A model generated the notes under the pieces. The model was not told where the DNA came from. It did no database searches and saw only the letters and a list, made by a program, of their open reading frames with translations. Shown here piece by piece: positions 29,656 through 38,512 of a stretch of 64,000 nucleotides of DNA (positions within the stretch are counted from its first letter, which is position 1; every line of letters starts with the position of its first letter). A program made the position numbers and the translations under genes. This DNA comes from G963665085 sp963665085 (GTDB lineage: Bacteria > Bacteroidota > Bacteroidia > Bacteroidales > JAAAOM01): NCBI GenBank assembly GCA_963665085.2, contig CAXXXS010000001.1, forward strand, positions 3,720,001 to 3,784,000. The letters are read 5' to 3'.

Positions 29656-31326
29656 TTACCCTCTATTGATTAAATACAATGTGCCATTCTCTAATAAGAA
29701 CAAACCTGCCTGGGTGAAAAACACCTCTGAATGCAGCGTAGAATATTGAACTGTTAATTTATCAATTACTACAAAATCAGGAACCCTGAGAATTTCTATG
29801 AATCCATCTTTGGGAACAAAAATATTAGAGCTTCCATTTTTCTGCACCGTTGCAAAACTAAATATTTCTTCAGTTTCTTGAAGTAAACTTAAATTCAAAT
29901 TAGTGATTTTAATCCAATAATGTTTTAATTTATCGTTTTCAGAATAGCAGATAAGCCCGATATCATCCTTCATAATTAATGCTTTTGGACGAAAAGGTAA
30001 ACGTGCACTATTAATTCCATTTTTTAGTTTGTAAATAACTCTGAAAATTCCTCCTGCTAATTGAACAGGGGCAGGGTAGAATTTAAAACCTCGTCCCCAG
30101 GCAGGAGCCTTTTTCCAAGATACATTATTGTTAATTATTTTATCTGGATGAATCGTATACATATTGTCATTATCCACGCCGAAAACTAATTCTCCCAACT
30201 GACTATATTCAAATCCGGCAGGGATTTCAAAATTTTTAATTTCTTCTCCATTTATAATCAGTTTCCTGTTTTTTGTAACGATGTAGTTTGTATTACCTAA
30301 CCATATACTATCATAGAGATTATTTGAAAGTGTTTCTATAGAATTTATTTTTCCGTTATAGCTACAATCGTAAATTGTTGTTTGTTCTGTTGTTTTAATG
30401 TATCCAAGTGTTTTTGTGAAATAACACGTATTTACATTGTTTGCGATAATTTTTATAGAAATATTTTTGTTTTGCTGAATTTGAATTGGTTTTGTTTTCT
30501 TCGGGATCGCAGCTTTATATTCGTCGATATTTAGTAAAAATCGTTCACCTTCATCGAATATTCTTTTGAATTGTTCCTCCAGGTTCTTATCTGTTATAGG
30601 TTGATAAAAAGATGGGCGTGTTAGATTCACGTCATCTTTTAACAAGGATATTTTTTTTATTGCCCTTTCTTCAAGATTTTTCCATGTCTTATGAACTCCT
30701 TTGTAAGGATGCACATAAGTCAGCATTCGAAATATATTTATTGCAAGGGCATAATAGTCACTCTCTTTGCTTACTTCACCCAGATAGTAATAATCTCGGA
30801 TATCTTCCAGTAACCTGCCGGAATGTTTCTGAGCTGGTGTTTCAAAACTATCTACGTCAAGTATTTTTATATTACCTTCTCTGGATGTAAAAATGTTGTA
30901 AGCATTTAAATCTCCAATAACAACATTGTTGTCATGAGCCTCCTGTACCAGATGAATAAGCCCTTTGGCTATTTTGATTTTTACTGATTCATCAATGTTT
31001 TTTTTCTGACATTGATTTTTTGTAAAAAGCTGTGATAACCGGAAAAAATTTTTGTCCAGTAAATCCATGCTAAAACCAATAATATCTCCGGTATGCGAGA
31101 AAAATAGATCGACTGGTTTTATAAAACATTTCCCCAATCGGGAAAGATAAGACCATGAGTCTTTTGTTAAAACAGGCACGACTCCCGGGTGATATATTTT
31201 AACTACTTGATTTGATTTTTGAGGGTGAATCACAATAAAACCTTCTCCTCCTCGATCGATTTCAAAATCGGTGTTTACCTCAAACAAAAACTGACCACAT
31301 TCATTGTATAATTGAATTTTACTCAT
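29656..31326 (-). CDS. Serine/threonine protein-kinase-like protein of a TerY-P-type trio
   Basis: I chose the ATG at 31326: it overlaps the stop of the PP2C gene (ATGAGTAA), whereas the longer frame adds 17 unlikely residues. The 556-residue protein has a kinase fold at about 1-280: a glycine-containing loop (DRGGEGFIV), the ATP-site Lys in VVKIYHPG, the catalytic loop VVIGDLNAYNIF in place of HRDxxxxN, and the metal-binding DVDSF in place of DFG. Residues about 290-556 are a beta-rich region without close matches that I can name. With the PP2C phosphatase and VWA genes it matches the TerY-P triad described in Ter-system analyses. The protein is probably cytoplasmic; its target is unknown. 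Confidence 0.8.
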   Translation of the reverse strand: MSKIQLYNECGQFLFEVNTDFEIDRGGEGFIVIHPQKSNQVVKIYHPGVVPVLTKDSWSYLSRLGKCFIKPVDLFFSHTGDIIGFSMDLLDKNFFRLSQLFTKNQCQKKNIDESVKIKIAKGLIHLVQEAHDNNVVIGDLNAYNIFTSREGNIKILDVDSFETPAQKHSGRLLEDIRDYYYLGEVSKESDYYALAINIFRMLTYVHPYKGVHKTWKNLEERAIKKISLLKDDVNLTRPSFYQPITDKNLEEQFKRIFDEGERFLLNIDEYKAAIPKKTKPIQIQQNKNISIKIIANNVNTCYFTKTLGYIKTTEQTTIYDCSYNGKINSIETLSNNLYDSIWLGNTNYIVTKNRKLIINGEEIKNFEIPAGFEYSQLGELVFGVDNDNMYTIHPDKIINNNVSWKKAPAWGRGFKFYPAPVQLAGGIFRVIYKLKNGINSARLPFRPKALIMKDDIGLICYSENDKLKHYWIKITNLNLSLLQETEEIFSFATVQKNGSSNIFVPKDGFIEILRVPDFVVIDKLTVQYSTLHSEVFFTQAGLFLLENGTLYLINRG

Positions 31327-32050
31327 TGTTTTGCATTTTAATAACCCGTAATGCGGTGAAATCATCATAATGCTCATATCCTTTTTTATTGATGATATTG
31401 AGTTTTCTTTTTAAAGCTGCCGGATTTGTAGCCAGGAAATTATCGCGGGCTATAAAATCCTCGATGTTGAATTCAGGAATTTCATTTGTTGTTTTTCGAA
31501 AGCTGAATATTCCGTCGCTAGAAAGAGTAAAATCTCGGGTAACTTTTTTTACTTCCTGTTTTTCCTGCCAATAACGATTAAATTCATTTTTTTTGATCAG
31601 CTTAGTTAACGAATATCCGAGATAGTCGGGTTGATTTTGTTCGTCGTTATTGAATGTCTCAAGTTGTGAAGTGTTTAAGAAAACAACTCCATCGCCAAAA
31701 AACTTTACAAATAATTCTTCTGAAAAAATATCATAATAGAACAGTAACGCAGTGGTTAATGTCTCTTCCTGATTTAGTCCGATTACTTGTTTCGCTTTTA
31801 CTAATTCTTTAATATAAAGATGTACAACATCAGGAAATGTGTTTGTTGATAGTTTTTCTAAATTTTTGTTTAAGGTTTCACGCAGCACATTTGCAAATAG
31901 TTTTGAAGCAAAATAAGAATCCTGTCCTGTGCTACAACCATCGAATATGCCACCAACAATTCTATTCTTTTCTTTTAGATAATAGTAATTATCTTCATTT
32001 CTTTCGGGATGTAGTTTTCCCTTTCTGGATACTTCTGCAATGTATACCAT
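31319..32050 (-). CDS. PP2C-family protein phosphatase
   Basis: The 243-residue protein shows the PP2C metal-binding pattern: RNEDNYYYL near the N-terminus, FDGCSTGQDS (DG followed by G), SSDGIFSF and a final HYDDFTALRV containing the paired Asp. It lacks membrane segments and is shorter than stand-alone PP2C enzymes, as is common in signalling modules. Its stop overlaps the kinase start by 8 bases, so the two are translationally coupled and probably act on the same phosphosite. A 378-base gap that holds a palindromic element separates it from the upstream VWA gene. Confidence 0.85.
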   Translation of the reverse strand: MVYIAEVSRKGKLHPERNEDNYYYLKEKNRIVGGIFDGCSTGQDSYFASKLFANVLRETLNKNLEKLSTNTFPDVVHLYIKELVKAKQVIGLNQEETLTTALLFYYDIFSEELFVKFFGDGVVFLNTSQLETFNNDEQNQPDYLGYSLTKLIKKNEFNRYWQEKQEVKKVTRDFTLSSDGIFSFRKTTNEIPEFNIEDFIARDNFLATNPAALKRKLNIINKKGYEHYDDFTALRVIKMQNNE

Positions 32051-32428
32051 GTTATTTTGTTTTAAGATTAATAAAGAAACCGAGGCTGTTCAGATAGATG
32101 ATTTCAAGTGAAGAATGCTAAGGATTAAAATGGGATGCTTTTTTAAGATGACCTCCTAAATCCTTCTAAAAGGAGGACTTGAAGAAGAACTGTGAAATAA
32201 CTCATTCCTAACTTGTAACAACGAAGATTTGATAAGTCCCCCTTTCAGGGGGATTTAGGGGGGCGTTACCACAATGAACTATTTTATATCTCATTTTAAC
32301 TAATTTATATTTTTCTAAGTAATTAAAAAACTACTAATTAATATTGTAATCCTGGCATTCTCTAACTCTAAGACCTTTGCATGAAAAAGAGTTTAAGAAC
32401 AGCCTCGATATTAGCTTTAATTTAACCT
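32051..32428. other. 378-base intergenic stretch holding a family A element
   Basis: A palindromic element occupies 32149-32264; the remainder is AT-rich with no gene or RNA visible. It separates the VWA gene from the PP2C-kinase pair, so the latter may have a promoter here. Confidence 0.5.
32149..32264 (+). repeat. Palindromic element family A, full copy
   Basis: It begins TGACCTCCTAAATCCTTC, has a first hairpin ending AGGAGGACTT, about 45 unpaired bases, then AAGTCCCCCTTTCAGGGGGA and TTTAGGGGGG. The outer ends are inverted repeats, so the whole reads as two hairpins inside a larger palindrome. It carries no open reading frame. Confidence 0.75.
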
Positions 32429-33112
32429 CTAGAAACTAATAGCCGAGTTAGCAACAAAACTTTGAGAAATTGAGGCAGAGATAAAACCAATCATCTTACG
32501 TATTTCTGTGGCTGTATTTCCAACCCTCGCAAGGTGTTTTATTCCCATATCTTTTTGTGCTTTCTCAAAACTGTTATCGTTTCCAACACCAAAAAGAATA
32601 GTCTCAAAACTAAATGCTGAACTCTCATTTGTTGTAATAGAAGAAAGCCGTCTGTTTATACTTTGAGCATCAATTTTAGAATAATTATCCTGACCATCGG
32701 TGATAATAAAAACTAAGGTTTTACAATTTACACCTGAGTTCTCAAGGTTTGTTCGATAATTAACCGCATTCTCAATGCTTGAAAACACAGCGTCGTAAAG
32801 CGCGGTTCCCATGCCACAGGGCTTAAAATTTATCTGATCGGATTTTAACGTCTCTACAGGCTGAAAACCATTACGGTTATTTACCGTATCATTAAATTCA
32901 GTTATTGAAACCATTAGCTTTTCAGCAACGTGACTTCGTTGCATCTCTTCTAAAAAATCAGTAAAAGCATCATTTAACTCGTTTACATAAGAACTAATAG
33001 AAGGAGAGATATCAACTACCAATACGGCATTTATGGTTTCATCAGAAGTAATATCCTGTGGATCAAAATTTCCAAAATCTATATTAAAATCAGGAAGTGT
33101 GTAATTTTCCAT
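32429..33112 (-). CDS. VWA-domain protein (TerY-like)
   Basis: The 227-residue protein is a single von Willebrand factor A domain with a complete MIDAS metal site: DISPSIS near residue 34, the Thr in GMGTALYDAV, and the Asp in ITDGQDN. It has no signal peptide and is cytoplasmic. Size and motif spacing fit TerY-type VWA proteins, which pair with a PP2C phosphatase and a kinase; both are the next genes on this strand. It lies 121 bases downstream of pncA and could be read from the same transcript. As a scaffold or metal-dependent adaptor it may present targets to the kinase; this is inference. Confidence 0.85.
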   Translation of the reverse strand: MENYTLPDFNIDFGNFDPQDITSDETINAVLVVDISPSISSYVNELNDAFTDFLEEMQRSHVAEKLMVSITEFNDTVNNRNGFQPVETLKSDQINFKPCGMGTALYDAVFSSIENAVNYRTNLENSGVNCKTLVFIITDGQDNYSKIDAQSINRRLSSITTNESSAFSFETILFGVGNDNSFEKAQKDMGIKHLARVGNTATEIRKMIGFISASISQSFVANSAISF

Positions 33113-33233
33113 AATCGTTATTTTTTATGATTTAACAAAAAGATGTACGATTCCCAATCGGCCATTAAGGTCGATTTCTTTAGAATGAAATACTATTTTA
33201 TGTAATTAACTAAAAAACTGGTTTGATAATCCG

Positions 33234-34022
33234 CTATAGCGTGATATCCATTGAATTCACAAAACGAATATTTTGTGATTTTGCTTTGTTGTAAATAGGA
33301 GTTCCGAGGTGTTCCATGCCAGTAACATCAGACATGCAATCTTCCAGGATAACAAATTTCTCTGCTAATTTTGGGGCTTCTTCCAAAGCTTGTTTTAAGC
33401 TATTCGCAACACAATGCGATTTTGCTTCTCCTGCCAGGAATACCGTCTGGTATTTTTCCAGTGTTTCTATAAGTTGCTGATTCAACTGTGTCTCCGGACG
33501 ATTCGTCGCAGGTACGTTTGCCCTGAAAATTCCAAAATGTTCTGTAAGCGGGTATGTTCCTTTAGCTACTACCTGGTAGTATTTCCCTTCTTTTGTCCAA
33601 TCAATTAAGGCATCCATCAGCAGATCGTCGATAGCTGCACCGCGAGAGCCAACCAAACAGTGATAAGGCCAGATAAAATGTCCAAATTCACCTTGTGTTT
33701 CCAAAGCTTCAACATAGTTAATTGTTTCTTTTGGGAAAAATCGGGGTGTCCATTTTCCATTTTTTATGTCATCTACAGTAATGGGTGTAAATGCAGGGGG
33801 GAAATGTCCATCTTTATCTTGCCAGAAAGATGGGTGAGAGATATCGTTCACCGGATGGCTATCCATCGTTACTGAAATGTGATCGATTTGTTTCTTGTTC
33901 GCTTTTATCCAGGCTGATAATCGTTCCATGTCTTTATCAGCACCGGGAACATACAATGCACCATTCGGATTGCAAAAATCATATTGTGCATCGATAATCA
34001 AAATTGCATTTTTGTTGTTCAT
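33234..34022 (-). CDS. pncA: Nicotinamidase-like isochorismatase-fold amidohydrolase
   Basis: The 262-residue protein is a cysteine hydrolase: the catalytic Asp in ILIIDAQYDFCNPNGAL, the metal-ligand DSHP motif, and the catalytic Cys in VFLAGEAKSHCVANSL. Nicotinamidase, which turns nicotinamide into nicotinate, is the best assignment because pncB lies 15 bases upstream and an NrtR-type regulator precedes that. It is somewhat longer than a typical PncA (about 200-220 residues) and has an insertion at about 70-130, so another nicotinamide-like or pterin-like substrate cannot be excluded. Confidence 0.75.
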   Translation of the reverse strand: MNNKNAILIIDAQYDFCNPNGALYVPGADKDMERLSAWIKANKKQIDHISVTMDSHPVNDISHPSFWQDKDGHFPPAFTPITVDDIKNGKWTPRFFPKETINYVEALETQGEFGHFIWPYHCLVGSRGAAIDDLLMDALIDWTKEGKYYQVVAKGTYPLTEHFGIFRANVPATNRPETQLNQQLIETLEKYQTVFLAGEAKSHCVANSLKQALEEAPKLAEKFVILEDCMSDVTGMEHLGTPIYNKAKSQNIRFVNSMDITL

Positions 34023-34037
34023 AATTTTACATTTTAA

Positions 34038-35198
34038 TCAGTGAAAACTAATTGTATCTAAACATCGATCGATTTCTTCTTTGTCTCCGCTGTGTTTCCC
34101 ATCCACATCAGATAATTTAATGGTTGGCAGGAATTTGTCAAATCCCTCGGGCTTAACATCCATCAGTTTTATAACCATATTTAACGGTTTTACGCCAACA
34201 TCATTGGTTAAATATGTGCCAATTCCATAATAATCACGAATCCTGCCATTAACATATTTTTTAATGTCTTTTACTTTCTGTAAATCAAGCGCATCGCTAT
34301 AAACAATGGTTTTTGATTGAGCATCAATACGATTAGATTTGTAGTGATCCAGGATTTTGTCCGTGAATTCAATTGGATCTCCACTATCCCAGCGTACTCC
34401 ATCAAATAACTTACTTAATTTAGCATTAAAGTTTTTTAAGAAATTTTCTGTTGTATAGGTATCGGTTAGTGCAATTCCCAAGCTGCCCTGATAAACTTCA
34501 GCCCAGTTTTCTAATGCAATAGAATTTGCAGCTCTATAACCATAATGTGCACCATGATACATAAACCATTCGTGTGGGTGAGTTCCGATGGGTACCAAAT
34601 TGTATTTTTTTGCTAAATAAACATTGCTGGTTCCACTCAGGTTTTTGCCCATATTATTGATGAGTATTTCAACTATTTTATCCTGAACATCAAAAGAGTA
34701 TCTGCGTCTTGTTCCAAATTCAGAAACAACAGCATCGATTTCTTTGAAGCCTTTAGCTTTTTCAATAGCACGGGTTACATAATCATCGGCCTTTTGTTTG
34801 GTTAGTTTGAAAAATAGTTCAGAAATAATTGCCATTACCGGAACTTCCCATAGAACAGTACGGTACCAGTAACCTTCTATCTCCACTTCAAGGTTTCCTC
34901 CTGTTTGTGTTATTTTTACTTCTTCAGGATTATATCGATAGCCTTTTAAAAGGTCGATAAATACCGGATCAAAATAATAACACTTTTGCTTAATAAATTG
35001 CTCTTCCTCTTTTGTTAGGTATAAGGAAGCCATATCGTCAATTTCCTTGCGCAAAGCATCGGCAAATCCATCAGGAAATAGTGTTCCTGCCCGGTTAATA
35101 AATTTATACTTGACCTTTGCTGTAGGAAACTTTTTCTGTATTGCGTTCATCGTTGTGAACTTATACAAATCATTATCAGTAAAATATTTGATTATCAT
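34038..35198 (-). CDS. pncB: Nicotinate phosphoribosyltransferase
   Basis: This enzyme joins nicotinate to PRPP, giving nicotinate mononucleotide, the salvage entry to NAD. I chose the ATG at 35198 (MIIKYFTDNDLYKFTTMNA); the longer frame from 35324 adds 42 residues that overlap the upstream nrtR gene and do not look like PncB. The resulting 386 residues fit the family. Visible blocks are DNDLYKFTM-like at the N-terminus, EFGTRRRYSF near the middle, the active-site stretch GTHPHEWFMYHGA, and DGVRWDSGDP for phosphoribosyl binding. It starts 13 bases after nrtR and ends 15 bases before pncA, a tight operon. Confidence 0.95.
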   Translation of the reverse strand: MIIKYFTDNDLYKFTTMNAIQKKFPTAKVKYKFINRAGTLFPDGFADALRKEIDDMASLYLTKEEEQFIKQKCYYFDPVFIDLLKGYRYNPEEVKITQTGGNLEVEIEGYWYRTVLWEVPVMAIISELFFKLTKQKADDYVTRAIEKAKGFKEIDAVVSEFGTRRRYSFDVQDKIVEILINNMGKNLSGTSNVYLAKKYNLVPIGTHPHEWFMYHGAHYGYRAANSIALENWAEVYQGSLGIALTDTYTTENFLKNFNAKLSKLFDGVRWDSGDPIEFTDKILDHYKSNRIDAQSKTIVYSDALDLQKVKDIKKYVNGRIRDYYGIGTYLTNDVGVKPLNMVIKLMDVKPEGFDKFLPTIKLSDVDGKHSGDKEEIDRCLDTISFH

Positions 35199-35211
35199 AT
35201 TTTTTAGTTTT

Positions 35212-35913
35212 TTAAATTTCAAAATTGAATCCTCTCTCAGATAGTTCTTGGTATTTTTTGTGATTAAAACAATAAAACTTAGCTCCTTTGTGTGGGACTC
35301 CCGAAACAGTTTCCTGTTCATCAATTAGAAGGCCTGTATCCAACATTTTTTTACGAAAATTACGCCTGTCTAATTTAACTTCAAGTACTATCTCGTAAAG
35401 TGTTTGTAGTTCGGGCATGGTAAATTTTTTAGGTAATAACTCAAAACCAATGGGCTGATACCTTATCTTTCCCCGGAGCCTGTTTATTGCAATTCTCAAA
35501 ATCCGATCGTGATCAAATGCCAGGGGAGGTACTTTTGAGATTGGAAACCATTCAGCTTTTTTTGCATCGTCACCTGCCTTAACTTTGTAATCAGAGAGTT
35601 TAACCAAAGCAAAATAAGAAACGGTTATTACCCGACCTCTGGGATCTCTATCAACATCGCTAAAAGTATAGAGTTGTTCAATAAATACATTTTTTAAACC
35701 GGTTTCTTCAAATAGTTCCCGCCTTGCACCATCTTCTGTGCTTTCATCCATTTGTACAAACCCTCCGGGAAATGCCCATTTCCCTTTAAACGGCTCTATT
35801 CCTCTCTCTATAAGTAAGAGTTTTAATTCTCCTTCATCAAAACCGAATATGATACAGTCTGTTGTGACTGATGGTCTCGGATATTCATAGCAATATTTAA
35901 GTTCGTTTTTCAT
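35212..35913 (-). CDS. nrtR: NrtR-like Nudix transcriptional regulator of NAD metabolism
   Basis: The 233-residue protein has an N-terminal Nudix domain with an intact Nudix box (GGFVQMDE, then RRELFEETGL) and a C-terminal winged-helix segment (FTMPELQTLYEIVLEV, LDRRNFRKKML). NrtR proteins bind ADP-ribose-type ligands through the Nudix domain and repress NAD genes. The neighbours pncB and pncA support this role. The complete Nudix box means hydrolase activity could be retained, unlike NrtR proteins with altered boxes. Two matching palindromes just upstream of the start codon are probable operators, suggesting autoregulation of the operon. Confidence 0.85.
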   Translation of the reverse strand: MKNELKYCYEYPRPSVTTDCIIFGFDEGELKLLLIERGIEPFKGKWAFPGGFVQMDESTEDGARRELFEETGLKNVFIEQLYTFSDVDRDPRGRVITVSYFALVKLSDYKVKAGDDAKKAEWFPISKVPPLAFDHDRILRIAINRLRGKIRYQPIGFELLPKKFTMPELQTLYEIVLEVKLDRRNFRKKMLDTGLLIDEQETVSGVPHKGAKFYCFNHKKYQELSERGFNFEI

Positions 35914-35919
35914 ATTATC

Positions 35920-35941
35920 TATGTGTATTACATACGCAAAG
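35920..35941 (-). promoter_or_regulatory. Putative NrtR operator 1
   Basis: TATGTGTATTACATACGCAA is an imperfect palindrome (GTGTA paired with TACGC). It begins only 7 bases upstream of the nrtR start codon, where a bound repressor would block transcription or initiation. Its twin lies 52 bases further upstream. Confidence 0.6.
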
Positions 35942-35971
35942 GTAGGTTAAAAAATTAAATCACCAAAAATC

Positions 35972-35993
35972 TATGTGTATTTTTTACGCAAAG
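35972..35993 (-). promoter_or_regulatory. Putative NrtR operator 2
   Basis: TATGTGTATTTTTTACGCAA matches operator 1 in all but four central bases. The 52-base offset is close to five helical turns, so both sites would lie on the same face of the DNA, consistent with cooperative binding or looping. Confidence 0.6.
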
Positions 35994-36301
35994 AATTCAA
36001 ATTTCTAATCAATTAATTGAATATCAGGAGTTAAAATTTAAAAAAAAAGATTTCTGTGAAAAGATGATGATGTAAATAAATTTCCAGAGTATTAATAAGT
36101 ATGATTTAGATGAAACATTATTTATTTTACACAAGGAGTTTAAATAAAGAATATTTACTATTTTAGGAACAATAATTTGAGAATGATAACCAATTTTTAA
36201 CAATTCAGAAAACTTAAAAACTACTTATTTACTTTTCTGAAAACACTTTATTAGTATGAAACCAAAGAATCACCTTAAAAGCAATACTCTTGAAATAATC
36301 T

Positions 36302-36895
36302 ATGCTTGAATTAAAAACATTTATTGAAAAGTATACGGATATTCCTGGTAATGAATGGGATTTAGTAAATCAGGTATTTACACAACAAAAGGTTAAAAAG
36401 CATGATGTTATTCTTCAGGAAGGGAAAATCTGTAGAAACTTTTATTTTCTTGAGAGTGGCTTGTTACGCTATTTCTATAATATTGATGGGAAAGAAGTTG
36501 TTAAAACCTTTACATTTCCGCCTTACTGTTTTACCTCAGAAGCCAGCTTTATAAATCAGCGACCTTCTTTAGAGAGTATTCAGGCAATAGAAGATTCTGT
36601 GATATGGTATACGAACTATCAACAATATAAAAAACTGTGTAAACTCGATTCTTGGAAAAAATTCACGAATGGTTTATTAAACGAATTTGACATTTTTTTG
36701 AAGCTTATGATTGTCCATTTAAAAACTCAATCGCCAGAGCAGCGTTATTTTTGGTTAACTCAGAGTTATCCGCAATCACAGTTACATCAGATTCCTCAAA
36801 AAGATATGGCTTCATTTCTAGGTGTAGCTCCACAGTCTTTATGTCGTATTAAAAATAAAATACACGAAAACCGAAAAGTTAACTTAAGTGAATAG
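36302..36895 (+). CDS. Crp/Fnr-family transcriptional regulator
   Basis: The 197-residue protein has a cyclic-nucleotide-binding-type beta-roll at about 25-115 (VILQEGKICRNFYFLESGLLRYFY) and a C-terminal helix-turn-helix (IPQKDMASFLGVAPQSLCRI). It lacks the Cys cluster of true Fnr and the conserved cAMP-contact residues, as in most Bacteroidota members of the family, so its ligand is unknown. The next gene begins 50 bases downstream on the same strand and is a likely target or operon partner. Confidence 0.85.
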   Translation: MLELKTFIEKYTDIPGNEWDLVNQVFTQQKVKKHDVILQEGKICRNFYFLESGLLRYFYNIDGKEVVKTFTFPPYCFTSEASFINQRPSLESIQAIEDSVIWYTNYQQYKKLCKLDSWKKFTNGLLNEFDIFLKLMIVHLKTQSPEQRYFWLTQSYPQSQLHQIPQKDMASFLGVAPQSLCRIKNKIHENRKVNLSE

Positions 36896-36945
36896 AGATA
36901 TGAAATAAAACCGAAAAATTTGCCACTTTATTTAAATAGAATAGA

Positions 36946-38232
36946 ATGGTAAAAAGAATAAGTGCCCCAATGTGGGATCGGATGCAGGTTTTTTGTGAGA
37001 AGATAGCGGATCATCAGATAAGATTAGTTTTACATTTTGATAAAATTCTTGATGAAAAAATATTCAAGAGGGCATTAGAAATTACACTTAAAAATAATCC
37101 TATTACCTGTGCAAATTATGTAGAGAAAGAAAAGGATGCCTTTTGGGAATTCCCGGAAATTAATATCGATGATATATATACTTTTAAGCTAAGTCAGAAA
37201 TCAGAGCAATTAATACGGGAAACTATCTTAAAGCGAATCGATACATATACAGGGCCTCAAATAAAAATTTCATTAATTCGTTCAGAAACTGATGTTTTAA
37301 TACTTAATTGTAATCATTCAATTACAGATGCAGCTGGAGTTAAGGAGTTTATGTATGAATTAACTCAAAATTATAATTGTATTTCACAGGAGAATACTGG
37401 TAATTATCAAAGTTATATACCATCTCGAAGTTTGAAGGTATTATCAAAACAACTGAGTATAAAAGAGAAAATAGATTTACTCGGGCTTATGTTATCAGGG
37501 AAAAAAAGTGCTCCTACTTTTCAAAAACTGGTAGATCTAGATGATTTACAAAAACCAGGTTTTAAAACATATACATATAATCCCTCTGAATTTAAGAGAA
37601 TAAAAGAATTTGGAAAGCAACATAATGCAACTGTGAACGATGTGTTGTTGGTAATATTTTTTTTTACATTGAAAAGAATTTCTGGAAATTCTAATCAAAC
37701 CAATCGGTTAGCTTATTCGTCAGACCTAAGAAAATTTTTGGAACAAACAGATTATGATACTTTGTCTAATTTTTCAGCTATTCATAATATCGATATTGAT
37801 AATAATTCAGATGATTTTTTGGAAATTCTAAAAAAGGTTTCAGCATTTACAAAGAAAAGAAAACAAAAAAGATATAACCTTGTCGATTTTCCAATGATGG
37901 TTTTTTTGTTTAAGTTGTTATCTTATCAAAAATGTAAAAATATATTCCATAATGAATTTAATAAGATAAGAGATGGTAAATCCAATGCGTCACCAAGTTT
38001 GAGTAATATCGGAATTTTAGAAGAAGAAAAACTTAATTTTAATAAGTTAGTTCCTGTTAAAGCATATGTGTTAGGAGGAATAAATCATCCCGGTTTATTG
38101 CAGCTTGTAACTTCAACCTATAGAAACTATTTAACAATATCAATTGGTTCATATTTTAATGAAAAGAATGAAGTTTATTTTTCTGGATTTATGGAAGAAC
38201 TAAAAATGGTGATAAATGAGAAAGTCGTATGA
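36946..38232 (+). CDS. Condensation-domain-like acyltransferase
   Basis: The 428-residue protein resembles the CoA-dependent acyltransferase/condensation superfamily. The catalytic-type motif NHSITDAAG (HxxxDxxG) sits at about residue 125, and the C-terminal half has the second chloramphenicol-acetyltransferase-like lobe (ITISIGSYFNEKNEVYFSGF). No carrier or adenylation domain is attached, so it is a stand-alone enzyme, perhaps an alcohol or lipid acyltransferase like the PapA or AtfA-related groups. It follows a Crp/Fnr regulator closely. The substrate cannot be deduced, and the DFGWG motif of NRPS condensation domains is not evident. Confidence 0.65.
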   Translation: MVKRISAPMWDRMQVFCEKIADHQIRLVLHFDKILDEKIFKRALEITLKNNPITCANYVEKEKDAFWEFPEINIDDIYTFKLSQKSEQLIRETILKRIDTYTGPQIKISLIRSETDVLILNCNHSITDAAGVKEFMYELTQNYNCISQENTGNYQSYIPSRSLKVLSKQLSIKEKIDLLGLMLSGKKSAPTFQKLVDLDDLQKPGFKTYTYNPSEFKRIKEFGKQHNATVNDVLLVIFFFTLKRISGNSNQTNRLAYSSDLRKFLEQTDYDTLSNFSAIHNIDIDNNSDDFLEILKKVSAFTKKRKQKRYNLVDFPMMVFLFKLLSYQKCKNIFHNEFNKIRDGKSNASPSLSNIGILEEEKLNFNKLVPVKAYVLGGINHPGLLQLVTSTYRNYLTISIGSYFNEKNEVYFSGFMEELKMVINEKVV

Positions 38233-38367
38233 TTTTATGGTTCATATAAACTAATCGGTTTGTTTAAGAATTGAGTTTTTTGTGCTTTGAAGTCAGACCT
38301 TTACAGGTTCTTGAAAAAATATTTTGTATTTAGTTTTAGTGTTATACTTCAAAAATCAAAAATCGTA

Positions 38368-38497
38368 AATGAATATCGTTTAGTTAACGATTCTATAATT
38401 GACGCTGTCTAGTTTAAAAACGCTGACAGATTGATATAGTGCGACTTAAACCTGTTAGCGTGCTTAGTTCCTGACAAAGGGACGGTGTGCCTTTACT
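38368..38497 (-). repeat. Palindromic element family B, full-length inverted copy
   Basis: The reverse complement aligns over its full length with the copy at 58125, sharing TTAACGATTCTATAATTGAC, the two CTGACAG-type hairpin halves and the GCGACTTAAACCT core. The right end is more diverged. It lies between the acyltransferase gene and the HipS-like gene. Confidence 0.7.
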
Positions 38498-38512
38498 TTA
38501 AAAGCAAATGTT

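Larger units (their letters stand above)
35914..36301. other. 388-base divergent intergenic region
   Basis: It separates nrtR from the divergent Crp/Fnr gene. The nrtR side holds the two putative operators; the rest is very AT-rich with several long A/T runs and no gene, RNA or strong hairpin seen. Promoters for both directions should lie here. Confidence 0.5.

Noticed and set aside
35199..35324. Longer pncB start at 35324
   Set aside because: The added 42 residues overlap the nrtR coding sequence and do not resemble PncB; MIIKYFTDND at 35198 is the usual N-terminus.
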